Positions 22,979 through 30,714 of a stretch of DNA of 38,939 nt are shown in pieces. The DNA comes from Streptomyces althioticus (GTDB lineage: Bacteria; Actinomycetota; Actinomycetes; Streptomycetales; Streptomycetaceae): contig BMSW01000036.1 in the NCBI GenBank assembly GCA_014649355.1, positions 1 to 38,939 on the forward strand. The letters run 5' to 3'. A model generated the notes under the pieces. It saw only the letters and a program-made list of their open reading frames with translations. It did not search any database and was not told where the DNA came from. The position numbers were made by a program, and so were the translations under genes. Each line of letters starts with the position of its first letter. Position 1 is the stretch's first letter.

Positions 22979-22994
22979 GCCGTACGACGGCTCA
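22976..22994. terminator. Short hairpin built from two stop codons
   Basis: TGAGCCG (22976-22982) and CGGCTCA (22988-22994) pair around TACGA. The first three bases are the TGA of the HAD gene and the last three are the complementary TGA of dodecin, so convergent genes end within one symmetrical hairpin. Confidence 0.6.
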
Positions 22995-23207
22995 GTCCGT
23001 CTCCTCCAGCCGGAAGCCCACCTTCAGGCCCACCTGGTAGTGCGCGACGCGCCCCTCCTCGATCTGTCCGCGCACCTGCGTCACCTCGAACCAGTCCAGA
23101 TTGCGCAGCGTCTGCGAGGCCCGCTCGATGCCGTTGCGGACGGCGGCGTCCACGCCGTCGGGCGAGGTGCCGACGATCTCGGTGACCCGGTAGGTGTGGT
23201 TCGACAT
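22992..23207 (-). CDS. Dodecin (flavin-binding/storage protein)
   Basis: This 71-aa protein covers the entire dodecin fold: beta strand NHTYRVTEIVGTSPDGVDAA, helix VRNGIERASQTLRNL, then DWFEVTQVRGQIEEGRVAHY and QVGLKVGFRLEE. Dodecins assemble as hollow dodecamers that bind flavins or CoA and protect or buffer them. Trp39 in LDWFEV is the residue that stacks on the flavin in known members. AGAGGAG six bases before the ATG fixes the start. It is a single gene, divergent from the sugar-binding lipoprotein. Confidence 0.95.
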   Translation of the reverse strand: MSNHTYRVTEIVGTSPDGVDAAVRNGIERASQTLRNLDWFEVTQVRGQIEEGRVAHYQVGLKVGFRLEETD

Positions 23208-23324
23208 GCTCTGCTCCTCTCACGGCGGCTCCACCGCCAGTGGCACACGTCACTCCACCGTGCCCCACGCAGGAGCGGGGCGCGAGGTGTCGGCCCCGTT
23301 CGCCTGACGGCCTTGACCCGGGCA

Positions 23325-23338
23325 TTGGTCCATACCAA
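23325..23338. promoter_or_regulatory. DasR-like (dre-like) palindrome
   Basis: TTGGTCCATACCAA has perfect 5-bp arms with a 4-nt centre. Its inner TGGTCCATACCA matches the GntR/HutC-type DasR core TGGTCTAGACCA at 10 of 12 positions. It is 83 bp upstream of the GTG of the solute-binding lipoprotein, where it could control amino-sugar-responsive expression. Confidence 0.5.
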
Positions 23339-23420
23339 GATGCTGAGCACCCGTCCGAGCTCCGGCTCGCCCCCCACGCCGGGCCCCGCCCTGTCCACCA
23401 GACAGAAAACAGGACCCCAC

Positions 23421-24671
23421 GTGAGACGCCGTCTGCTCGCCCTCGTCTGTGTGTCCGCCTCCCTGCTCACCGGCTGCGGGGTGATGTCCGACAGCGCGGC
23501 GGAGCGGCGCACCGTCACCGTGTGGCTGATGCAGCACAGCGCCTCGCAGGACTTCCTGGACCGCTTCACCGAGGAGTTCGAGCGCGAGCACGAGACCCTC
23601 GACCTCGACATCCGCATCCAGGAGTGGACCGGCATCGGCGACAAGGTCCAGCAGGCCCTGCGCGGCAAGGACCCCGACGGGCCCGACGTCATCGAGGTCG
23701 GCAACACCCAGGTGTCCGCCTACGCCGAGAGCGACGGCCTGCTCGACCTCACCCTGGAGTCCATGCGCGACTGGGGCCGCGACGACTGGCTGCCCGGCCT
23801 CGCCGAACCCGGCCGCTGGGGCTCCCAGCAGTATGGCGTCCCCTGGTACGCCGCCAACCGCGTCGTCGTCTACCGCAAGGACCTGTTCCGCGCCGCCGGC
23901 GTCACCCCGCCGGAGACCCGCGACGAGTGGCTGGAGATCACCGAGCGGCTCGACACCGGCGACACCCAGGGCATCTACCTCGCCGGACAGGACTGGTACA
24001 CGCTCGCCGGGTTCATCTGGGAGGAGGGCGGCGAACTCGCCACCGAACGCGACGGCGTCTGGAAGGGCGCCCTCGACAGCGAGGCCGCCCTGCGCGGCAT
24101 GGACTTCTACCGCCGGCTCCAGCAGCTCGGTGACGGCCCCGTCGACGCCGACGAGGAACACCCGCCGCAGGCGGGCGTGTTCGCCGACGGGAACGTCGCC
24201 CAGATCGTCGCCGTCCCGGGACTCGTCCGCGCCGTCGTCCAGCAGAACCCCGAACTGGAGGACAAGATCGGCTACTTCCCCGTCCCCGGCAAGGAGGCCG
24301 GCCGCCCCGGGGCCGTCTTCACCGGCGGTTCCGACCTCGTCGTCCCGGCCAACACGGACGCCGAGGACGCCGCCGTCGAGGTCGTCGCCGCCCTCACCGG
24401 CGCCCGCTGGAACACCGACCTCGCCCGCACCATGAACTACGTGCCCAACAAGGCGGACCTCGCCGACGCGGTCGCGGGGGAGGAGGGCCTCGAGGCCATG
24501 GCGGCCGGCGCCGCGCGGGGCCGGGCGACCCCGGCCACGCCCCGGTGGAGCGTGGTCGAGGCCGACAACCCGATCAAGGAGTACATGACCGAGGTGCTCA
24601 CCGGCGCCGACCCCGAGAAGGAGGCCGAGCGCGCCGCGCGGCGCATCACGGAGACCCTCGCCTTCGAGTGA
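23421..24671 (+). CDS. Orphan ABC sugar-binding lipoprotein
   Basis: This is a 416-aa family 1 extracellular solute-binding protein. The signal peptide RRRLLALVCVSASLLTGC ends in lipobox LLTGC, so the mature protein is membrane-tethered. It has TVTVWLMQHSASQDFLDRF, GPDVIEVGNTQVSAYAE, YGVPWYAANRVVVYRKDLF, and a C-terminal NTDLARTMNYVPNK typical of sugar binders. No permease or ATPase genes adjoin it, so it must dock to a transporter encoded elsewhere (in Streptomyces often with the shared ATPase MsiK). The start is the GTG after AGGA; earlier in-frame starts would give a poor signal. The palindrome upstream suggests DasR-type control. Confidence 0.9.
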   Translation: MRRRLLALVCVSASLLTGCGVMSDSAAERRTVTVWLMQHSASQDFLDRFTEEFEREHETLDLDIRIQEWTGIGDKVQQALRGKDPDGPDVIEVGNTQVSAYAESDGLLDLTLESMRDWGRDDWLPGLAEPGRWGSQQYGVPWYAANRVVVYRKDLFRAAGVTPPETRDEWLEITERLDTGDTQGIYLAGQDWYTLAGFIWEEGGELATERDGVWKGALDSEAALRGMDFYRRLQQLGDGPVDADEEHPPQAGVFADGNVAQIVAVPGLVRAVVQQNPELEDKIGYFPVPGKEAGRPGAVFTGGSDLVVPANTDAEDAAVEVVAALTGARWNTDLARTMNYVPNKADLADAVAGEEGLEAMAAGAARGRATPATPRWSVVEADNPIKEYMTEVLTGADPEKEAERAARRITETLAFE

Positions 24672-24686
24672 GTCCGGCGGTGAGGC

Positions 24687-25649
24687 TCAGCGGGCCACGC
24701 TCAGGGACAGCGCGAACCGCCCCTCGCTGTCCGTCCACCACCGGCTCAGCTCCAGCCCGGCGGCGGCGAGTTCCGCGCGCACGCCCTCCTGCCGGAACTT
24801 CGCCGACACCTCGGTGCGCAGCTCCTCGCCCTCCGCGAAGTCCACGACCAGTCCCAGCGCCGGGATCTTCACGGACTGCGCGGTGCGCGAGCGCAGCCGC
24901 ATCTCGATCCACTCGTGCTCCGCGTCCCACACCGCCACGTGCGCGAAGGAGTCCGGGTCGAAGTCGGCGCCCAGCTCACGGTTGACGACGTTCAGCACGT
25001 TCTTGTTGAACGCGGCCGTCACCCCGGCCGCGTCGTCGTAGGCCCGGACCAGCGTCCTCTCGTCCTTCACCAGGTCCGTGCCGAGGAGCAGCGCGTCGCC
25101 CGGGGCGAGCAGGGCGCGCACGGAGGCGAGGAACGCGGACCGCTCGGCGGGCAGCAGATTGCCGATGGTGCCGCCGAGGAACGCCACCAGGCGCGGCCCC
25201 GGCGTGTCCGGCAGGGCCAGCTCCGCGGTGAAGTCCGCGACCAGCGCGTGCACCTCGAGCCCCGGCCGCTCGGCGGCCAGCGCCCGCCCCGCCCCGGTCA
25301 GCGCCGACTCGCTGACGTCGACCGGGACGTACGTGTGCAGCCCGGACAGGGCGGCGATCAGATGCCGGGTCTTCTCCGAGGAACCCGAGCCCAGTTCGAC
25401 CAGCGTGCGGGCGCCGGACGCGGCGGCGATCTCCTCGGCGCGGACCTGCAGGATCTCCCGCTCGGCACGCGTCGGGTAGTACTCGGGCAGCGCGGTGATC
25501 TCCTCGAACAGCTCGCTGCCGCGTGCGTCGTAGAACCACTTCGGCGGCAGCGTCTTGGGGCTGCCGGTCAGTCCCGCGTGGACGTCGGCGCGCAGCGCGG
25601 CGCCGGCGGCGTCCTCGGGGAGGGTGCGGGTCAGGCGGAACGGACTCAC
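24687..25649 (-). CDS. egtD: L-histidine N-alpha-methyltransferase EgtD
   Basis: This 320-aa SAM-dependent enzyme trimethylates histidine to hercynine, the first committed step of ergothioneine synthesis. Family signatures: LPPKWFYDARGSELFEEITALPEYYPTR near residue 35, LVELGSGSSEKTRHLI for SAM binding, PVDVSESAL, FLGGTIGNL, and the C-terminal AKFRQEGVRAELAAAGLE followed by WWTDSEGRFALSLS. Length matches known EgtD (about 320 aa). The GTG start overlaps the egtC stop as GTGA. It is last gene of egtABCD. Confidence 0.96.
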   Translation of the reverse strand: MSPFRLTRTLPEDAAGAALRADVHAGLTGSPKTLPPKWFYDARGSELFEEITALPEYYPTRAEREILQVRAEEIAAASGARTLVELGSGSSEKTRHLIAALSGLHTYVPVDVSESALTGAGRALAAERPGLEVHALVADFTAELALPDTPGPRLVAFLGGTIGNLLPAERSAFLASVRALLAPGDALLLGTDLVKDERTLVRAYDDAAGVTAAFNKNVLNVVNRELGADFDPDSFAHVAVWDAEHEWIEMRLRSRTAQSVKIPALGLVVDFAEGEELRTEVSAKFRQEGVRAELAAAGLELSRWWTDSEGRFALSLSVAR

Positions 25650-26401
25650 GTGAGGGGCTCCTTGAGCGGGGTGAGCAGAACGTCGGTGCGGCTCGCGGCC
25701 AGCAGGGTGCGGTCGGGCACCTCCTGCCACCGCGGGTCGTCGTCGTAGGGCTCGGAGGCGACGACGGTCCCTCCGCCGGGCCGGGCGAGGTACCACAGGG
25801 TGTCCCCCCACGCCGTCGCCGCGACGGCGGCACCGTCGGTGAGCAGCAGGTTCAGCCGGGCCTCCGGGGCCGCCGCGGCGACCTCGGCGACCGTGTCGGC
25901 CAGCGCCTGCCCCATGGCGTCACCGGCCCGCAGCCGCGCCAGCACCAGCGCCCACACGAACGCCGAGTCGTTGCGGGCCTCCAGCGACAGCAGGTCCTCG
26001 GCGGGCAGCGCGGCCGCCAGCGGCGCGAGCGGGCCGGGCCAGCCCGGCACCGCCCCGTTGTGGCTGAACAGCCACGCCCCCGACGCGAAGGGGGCCGCGG
26101 CCGCCTCCGCGTCGGCGCCCGACAGCGTCGCGTCCCGCACGGCGGCCAGCAGCGCCTCCGTGCGCACCACCCGCGCCAGGTCGGTGAACGACAGGTCCGC
26201 CCAGATCGGCCCGGCCCGCCGGTAGCGGGCCGGGACCGGGTCGCCCTCGGCGTACCAGCCGACGCCGAAACCGTCCGCGTTGACCGTGCCGTGCCGCTGC
26301 CGGCGCGGTGCCCAAGACTGCCGGTACAGCCCGTGCGGCGGCCCCACCAGCAGCGCGCCCAGCGGCTCCGCCGGACCCACGTAGGCCAGGTGACGGCACA
26401 T
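25646..26401 (-). CDS. egtC: Gamma-glutamyl-hercynylcysteine sulfoxide amidohydrolase EgtC
   Basis: This 251-aa class II glutamine-amidotransferase-like Ntn hydrolase removes the gamma-glutamyl group from the EgtB product. The catalytic Cys2 is exposed after Met1 removal (MCRHLAYVG). Other class II motifs are NADGFGVGWY and WLFSHNGAVPGW. The ATG shares one base with the egtB stop codon, and the stop overlaps egtD, so translation is coupled on both sides. Confidence 0.95.
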   Translation of the reverse strand: MCRHLAYVGPAEPLGALLVGPPHGLYRQSWAPRRQRHGTVNADGFGVGWYAEGDPVPARYRRAGPIWADLSFTDLARVVRTEALLAAVRDATLSGADAEAAAAPFASGAWLFSHNGAVPGWPGPLAPLAAALPAEDLLSLEARNDSAFVWALVLARLRAGDAMGQALADTVAEVAAAAPEARLNLLLTDGAAVAATAWGDTLWYLARPGGGTVVASEPYDDDPRWQEVPDRTLLAASRTDVLLTPLKEPLT

Positions 26402-27720
26402 CAGACGCCCTCCACCGAGCGGGCGGTACGGAATCCGGAGAAGATCTGCCGCCGTATCGGAAGGTCCCAGTTGCGGAACGTGCCCCGGCAGGCCACCGCG
26501 TCCACGGCGAACGAACCGCCGCGCAGCACCTTGTACTCCGGCCCGAAGAACACCTCCGAGTACTCCTTGTACGGGAACACCCGGAAGCCCGGGTACGGCA
26601 GGAAGTCGGACGCCGTCCACTCCCACACGTCCCCGATCAGCTGCCGCACACCCAGCGGCGACGCGCCCTCCGGGTAGCTGCCGGCCGGTGCCGGACGCAG
26701 ATGGCGCTGACCGAGGTTGGCGTGCTCGGGCGTCGGGTCGGCGTCACCCCATGGGTAGCGCCGGGAGCGGCCCGTGGCCGGGTCGTGCCGGGCGGTCTTC
26801 TCCCACTCGGTCTCGGTGGGCAGCCTGCGCCCCGCCCAGCGGGCGTAGGCGTCCGCCTCGTACCAGCACACGTGCAGCACCGGCTCGTCCGGCGGCACCA
26901 GTTCGGTGACCCCGAAACGGCGCCGCAGCCACTGCCCGCCCTCCCGGCGCCAGTACAGCGGCGCGGTGAGGCGGGCGCGGCGCACGTGCGCCCAGCCCTC
27001 GGGCGTCCACCAGCGCGGGTCGTCGTAGCCGCCGTCCTCGACGAACGCCTGGTACGCGCCGTTGGTGACGGGCGTGGTGTCGATCCAGAACGGCTCCACC
27101 TCCCGCCGGTGCGCGGGCCGTTCGTTGTCCAGCGCCCACGGCTCGTCCGAGGTGCCCATGGTGAACGGACCGCCCGGCACCAGGATCTCCGCGGGGCCCG
27201 TGTACGGCGTCACCGGCTCCGGGTCGGGCGCGGTGAGCGCGGCCGGGCCCTTGCGGAGCTGGTGGGTGATCAGCATGGTCTCGTCGTGCTGCTGCTCGTG
27301 CTGGGCGATCATCCCGAAGGCGAACCCGGCCTCGGTCAGCCGGGTGCCGTCGAACGCGGTGCGCTCCAGCACGTCCAGCGCCCGTCCGCGCACGTCGGAC
27401 GCGTACCGGCGGGCCTCGCGGGGCGACAGCAGGGGCAGGCTGGGGCGTTCGGCGCGCGGGTGCTCGAAGGCGTCGTAGAGGCTGTCGATCTCCGGCCGGA
27501 TCGCCTCCTGCCCGGCCACCGCGCGCAGCAGCCACTGCTCCTCCTGGTTGCCGATGTGCGCCAGGTCCCACACCAGAGGCGACATCAGCGGCGAGTGCTG
27601 CGCGGTCAGGTCGGGGTCCTCCACACAGCTGGTCAGCAGCGTGGTGCGGTCCCGCGCGTCGACCAGCGAGGCGACCGCGCGCTCACGCAGGGTTTCGGCG
27701 TCGAGGGCGGGGTCGGTCAT
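26401..27720 (-). CDS. egtB: Hercynine oxygenase EgtB
   Basis: This 439-aa non-haem iron sulfoxide synthase joins hercynine to gamma-glutamylcysteine using O2. An N-terminal DinB-like domain supplies the three-histidine iron site: His55 (VWDLAHIGNQEEQW) with His142 and His146 (AQHEQQHDETM). A C-terminal formylglycine-generating-enzyme-like domain follows (ILVPGGPFTMG, FWIDTTPVTNGAYQAF, RLPTETEWEKTAR, VWEWTASDFLPYPGF, KVLRGGSFAV, and C-terminal FSGFRTAR). It overlaps egtA by ATGA and egtC by one base. Confidence 0.96.
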   Translation of the reverse strand: MTDPALDAETLRERAVASLVDARDRTTLLTSCVEDPDLTAQHSPLMSPLVWDLAHIGNQEEQWLLRAVAGQEAIRPEIDSLYDAFEHPRAERPSLPLLSPREARRYASDVRGRALDVLERTAFDGTRLTEAGFAFGMIAQHEQQHDETMLITHQLRKGPAALTAPDPEPVTPYTGPAEILVPGGPFTMGTSDEPWALDNERPAHRREVEPFWIDTTPVTNGAYQAFVEDGGYDDPRWWTPEGWAHVRRARLTAPLYWRREGGQWLRRRFGVTELVPPDEPVLHVCWYEADAYARWAGRRLPTETEWEKTARHDPATGRSRRYPWGDADPTPEHANLGQRHLRPAPAGSYPEGASPLGVRQLIGDVWEWTASDFLPYPGFRVFPYKEYSEVFFGPEYKVLRGGSFAVDAVACRGTFRNWDLPIRRQIFSGFRTARSVEGV

Positions 27721-29060
27721 GAGGGGGTGTCCTTCCCGTGCGGGTGGGTGGTGAGCAGGGGCGCGCCGGATCCGTCCGGGCGTCCGTCGTGCCGCGCGCG
27801 CCACGCGTCGAGCAGGTCGTCGGCGGGGCAGCGGCCCCGGGCCACGTAGCGGTCCCGGAACGCCGCGACCCGGTCGACCAGGACGGTCGCGGCCCCGAGC
27901 CGGGGCAGGGCGGCCAGCGCCGCCGCGAAGCAGACGGCCGCCGCCTCCCGCAGCTCCGGGTCGGCCAGCCCGTCGCGGGCCGCGTCGCGCCACAGCGGGT
28001 TGTGCGGGGCAGCCAGGCCCCGCGTCCGCTCGGCCAGCGGTTTCACCGCCCGGTACGCGGTCTCGGCGGCCTCCTGGTCGTCGAACAGCGCCGCCGTCAC
28101 GGCCAGCGGCACGGTCCAGCCGTCCTCGCCGGGCTGCGCGTCCATCATCCGCAGCTCCAGATGACCGCGCGGTCTGACCGGCGGGAACAGCGTCGTGCCG
28201 TGGTAGTCCAGGTCGTCGCGAGTGGGCGCGCGCGGCGCCCGGCGGCGCGTCCAGTCCCGGAACGACAGGTCCTCCGGCACTTCCCACGGCCCGTCGCCGT
28301 CCCCGCGCACGCACATCACGGGCGCGTCCAGCACGTGCCGGGCCCAGGCACCGCGCGGGTCGGCGTCCAGCGCGGGCGCGCCGGCCCGTCCGGCGCCGAT
28401 CTGCGCCCAGCGCAGCTGGCGTGTGGAGAGCCAGCCGGTGGGCCGGCCCGCGGAGAGGGGGGAGTTGGCGAAGACCGCCACCAGCACGGCGCCCAGCAGG
28501 TGCGCCATCCACCAGCGGCGTACGTGGCCGAGCGGGCCGGGTTCCTCCTGGCCGGCGTCCACGCACACCTGCACGGACGCGGAGGTGCACATCATGTACC
28601 GGCCGGCCGAGCCGGTGCGGTCGAGGGCGGCCTCCATCGCGTCGTAGCGCGGCTGCCGGAGGAACCGGCGGGGGACCTGCCAGGGGTCGTGGCCCAGGCC
28701 CGCCAGGGTGAGACCGTCCCGGCGCAGGACGGCGCGGACGGCGTCCAGGTCGGCGGAGACGGTGGTCAGGCACTCGGTGAGGGACGCGGCGGGCGGAGAA
28801 CTGAGCTCCAGCTGGCCGCCGGGCTCGACGGTGAGCGCCGAGCGCAGGGGCACCTCACGCAGTGCGGCGTAGGCCGCTTCGAGTCGTTCACGGGAGACGG
28901 GGAGCCGCGGGTCGCGCAGCTCGTGGACCAGCCATTCGATCTCCACACCGAGGAGGCGCGGCGGCCCGGTCTTGAAGCAGATGCCCCGTACCAGGGCCTC
29001 CGCCTCGGCTTCGGTGACGGCCGTGCGGTACGGCGCACAACCGCTCGACGGATCTGACAT
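27717..29060 (-). CDS. egtA: Glutamate-cysteine ligase EgtA
   Basis: This 447-aa ATP-dependent ligase makes gamma-glutamylcysteine, the thiol donor for EgtB. GCS2-family features: LLGVEIEWLVHELRDPR, LTVEPGGQLELSSPP, GRYMMCTSASVQVCVDAG, ARHVLDAPVMCVR, RGHLELRMMDAQPGEDGW. AGGAGGA at the ideal distance fixes the ATG at 29060; it is the best ribosome site in the window. First gene of the operon, with a promoter expected in 29061-29300. Note that egtE, the C-S lyase of the mycobacterial cluster, is not present in this cluster. Confidence 0.95.
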   Translation of the reverse strand: MSDPSSGCAPYRTAVTEAEAEALVRGICFKTGPPRLLGVEIEWLVHELRDPRLPVSRERLEAAYAALREVPLRSALTVEPGGQLELSSPPAASLTECLTTVSADLDAVRAVLRRDGLTLAGLGHDPWQVPRRFLRQPRYDAMEAALDRTGSAGRYMMCTSASVQVCVDAGQEEPGPLGHVRRWWMAHLLGAVLVAVFANSPLSAGRPTGWLSTRQLRWAQIGAGRAGAPALDADPRGAWARHVLDAPVMCVRGDGDGPWEVPEDLSFRDWTRRRAPRAPTRDDLDYHGTTLFPPVRPRGHLELRMMDAQPGEDGWTVPLAVTAALFDDQEAAETAYRAVKPLAERTRGLAAPHNPLWRDAARDGLADPELREAAAVCFAAALAALPRLGAATVLVDRVAAFRDRYVARGRCPADDLLDAWRARHDGRPDGSGAPLLTTHPHGKDTPS

Positions 29061-29221
29061 GCGGAAATCCTCCTGAGACACCACCATGTCGCCGGCCCGG
29101 AGCCCGGTAGGTCCCGGCCGGCATCGACGCGTCCACCCAAAACCCTCGAACCGCCGTGCACAAGAGCGCCCGGCGGGGCGTAAGGGGTCCGTCACCTCCG
29201 CGTCCCGCCTCCCACCGGGGC

Positions 29222-29260
29222 TTTTCGCTTCCCGCCCCGGACCGTCCGGGGCGGCGAAAA
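29222..29260. promoter_or_regulatory. Long inverted repeat in egtA/PARG gap
   Basis: In the 300-bp gap between divergent egtA and 29361, CCGCCCCGGAC (29232-29242) faces GTCCGGGGCGG (29244-29254), extended outward by TTTTCGC (29222-29228) against GCGAAAA (29254-29260) with a small bulge. Lying between divergent genes, it is unlikely to be a plain terminator; it could be an operator or a leader hairpin in the egtA mRNA about 160 bases before the ATG. I see nothing else clear in the gap. Confidence 0.6.
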
Positions 29261-29360
29261 CCGCGTTGCGCCGCGTCACCAGCATCGCTCAGGATGCTCG
29301 CGTGAGCACGACGAGGGGGAACGTGAGCGGCGCGGTCACGGCGGCTACGGGGGCGGCGCC

Positions 29361-30230
29361 GTGAGCGCGCGGCTGCGGGGGATCGCCCGGGAGACGGAAC
29401 GGGTCGTGGCGGAGGGCGTCTACCGGGCGCCGAACGGCCACGCGGTGGAGATCGGGGCCGCCGTCGAGGCGGCACGGCAGGCCACCACGCTGCACGGGCC
29501 GGAGCCGGTCCCGGTACCGCCCTTCGAGCCCGCGCCCACCCGCTTCGAGGTGACCGGCGAGAGCAGCCTGGCCGCCGCCCGCCGCCTCACCGGCCCGGGC
29601 GCCCCGGAGCCCGTGGCCGTCCTCAACTTCGCGTCGGCGCGCAACCCGGGCGGCGGCTACCTCAACGGCGCGCAGGCCCAGGAGGAGGCCCTGTGCCGCG
29701 CGTCCGCGCTGTACACCTGCCTGCTGCGGGCGCCCGGCTTCTACGACCACCACCGCGCCCACCGGGACCCGTTCTACACCGACCGGGTGATCCACGCCCC
29801 GGCCGTCCCGGTGTTCCGTGACGACCGGGGCGCCCTGCTGGACGCCCCGTTCGCGGCCGGTTTCCTCACGTCACCGGCGCCGAACGCGGGCGTCGTCCGC
29901 GCGAGGACCCCCGAGCGCGTGGGGGAGGTGCCCGGCGCGCTCGTCCGCCGCGCGGGACGCGTGCTGGAGACGGCGGCCCACCACGGCTACCGGCGGCTGG
30001 TGCTCGGCGCCTGGGGCTGCGGCGTGTTCCGCAACGACCCCGGCCAGGTCGCGGAGGCGTTCCGCACGCACCTGGGCCCCGGAGGACGCTTCGAGGGCGC
30101 CTTCGCCCACGTGGTGTTCGGCATCCTGGACCGCACCCGGGACGGCGCCACCCGCACCGCGTTCGAGCGGGCCTTCGCGGACCTGACGGTCGCGCCGGCG
30201 GAGGTCACTCCCAGCCGTAGCGCTCCCTGA
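29361..30230 (+). CDS. TIGR02452 / bacterial-type poly(ADP-ribose) glycohydrolase
   Basis: This is a 289-aa macrodomain-fold protein of the TIGR02452 family. The catalytic PARG signature GGG-x6-8-QEE is intact as GGGYLNGAQAQEEALCRAS, preceded by VAVLNFASARNP. A typical C-terminal region is YRRLVLGAWGCGVFRNDPGQVAEAF. It should release ADP-ribose from ADP-ribosylated proteins or related adducts in the cytoplasm. An N-terminal helical part (1-90) recognises substrate in relatives. The start is GTG without a strong ribosome site. Its last 26 bp overlap the convergent PemK-like gene. No ADP-ribosyltransferase is adjacent. Confidence 0.9.
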   Translation: MSARLRGIARETERVVAEGVYRAPNGHAVEIGAAVEAARQATTLHGPEPVPVPPFEPAPTRFEVTGESSLAAARRLTGPGAPEPVAVLNFASARNPGGGYLNGAQAQEEALCRASALYTCLLRAPGFYDHHRAHRDPFYTDRVIHAPAVPVFRDDRGALLDAPFAAGFLTSPAPNAGVVRARTPERVGEVPGALVRRAGRVLETAAHHGYRRLVLGAWGCGVFRNDPGQVAEAFRTHLGPGGRFEGAFAHVVFGILDRTRDGATRTAFERAFADLTVAPAEVTPSRSAP

Positions 30231-30651
30231 GCCGCTGCCGCACCGCGTTGAAGCGCATCCGGTCCAGCGCGCACGCCTCCCGGCGCATGCCCAATTCGTG
30301 CAGCCGCAGCACCCGGTCCACGGCCACCCAGGAGTCGCGCCCCGACCGGTCCCACGGCCCGCTGCCGATCGGCACCCAGTCCCGGTCCCCGGCGTGCCCC
30401 TTGCTCGACAACTGCACGGCGAGGAACGTGCCCGCCGCCTCACGGGCGACGACCAGCACCGGCCGGTCCTTGCCGCGGCCGTCGTTCTCCTCGAACGGGA
30501 CCCACGTCCACACGATCTCGCCGGGGTCCGGGTCGCCGTCGTGCGCGGGCGAGTACTCGGTGCGCACCCGGCCGACGGAGCGCGGCTCGGTCTCGACGGT
30601 GGCGTACGGGCCGTAACGGCCCGGGGTGTCTTCAGGGGTGTAGGCGGTCAC
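30205..30651 (-). CDS. PemK/MazF-like family protein
   Basis: This is a 148-aa protein with the MazF/PemK-type barrel: PGEIVWTWVPFEENDGRGKDRPVLVVA, then TFLAVQLSSKGH, DWVPIGSGPWDRSGRDSWVAVDRVLRL. An N-terminal extension of about 40 residues is unlike classic toxins (about 110 aa). No antitoxin gene is adjacent, so a free-standing RNase toxin is unlikely; it may be a domesticated or regulatory relative. The start is GTG with a TACGGT -10-like hexamer (30659-30664) seven bases upstream, suggesting a leaderless message. Its 3' end overlaps the PARG gene. Confidence 0.8.
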   Translation of the reverse strand: MTAYTPEDTPGRYGPYATVETEPRSVGRVRTEYSPAHDGDPDPGEIVWTWVPFEENDGRGKDRPVLVVAREAAGTFLAVQLSSKGHAGDRDWVPIGSGPWDRSGRDSWVAVDRVLRLHELGMRREACALDRMRFNAVRQRLRERYGWE

Positions 30652-30714
30652 AGGCCGTACCGTACGTCACCCGTCCGGCGGTATCGATCAAGGGGGTTGA
30701 CCATGCGAGGGCGG

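Noticed and set aside
29302..29364. 20-codon GTG frame ending at the GTGA of the PARG-type gene, a possible leader peptide
   Set aside because: No ribosome site and no conserved-looking sequence; overlap of GTG with TGA is frequent by chance in GC-rich DNA.
30205..30651. Type II toxin-antitoxin system
   Set aside because: No antitoxin-sized gene adjoins the PemK-like gene on either side; only the family resemblance is supported.
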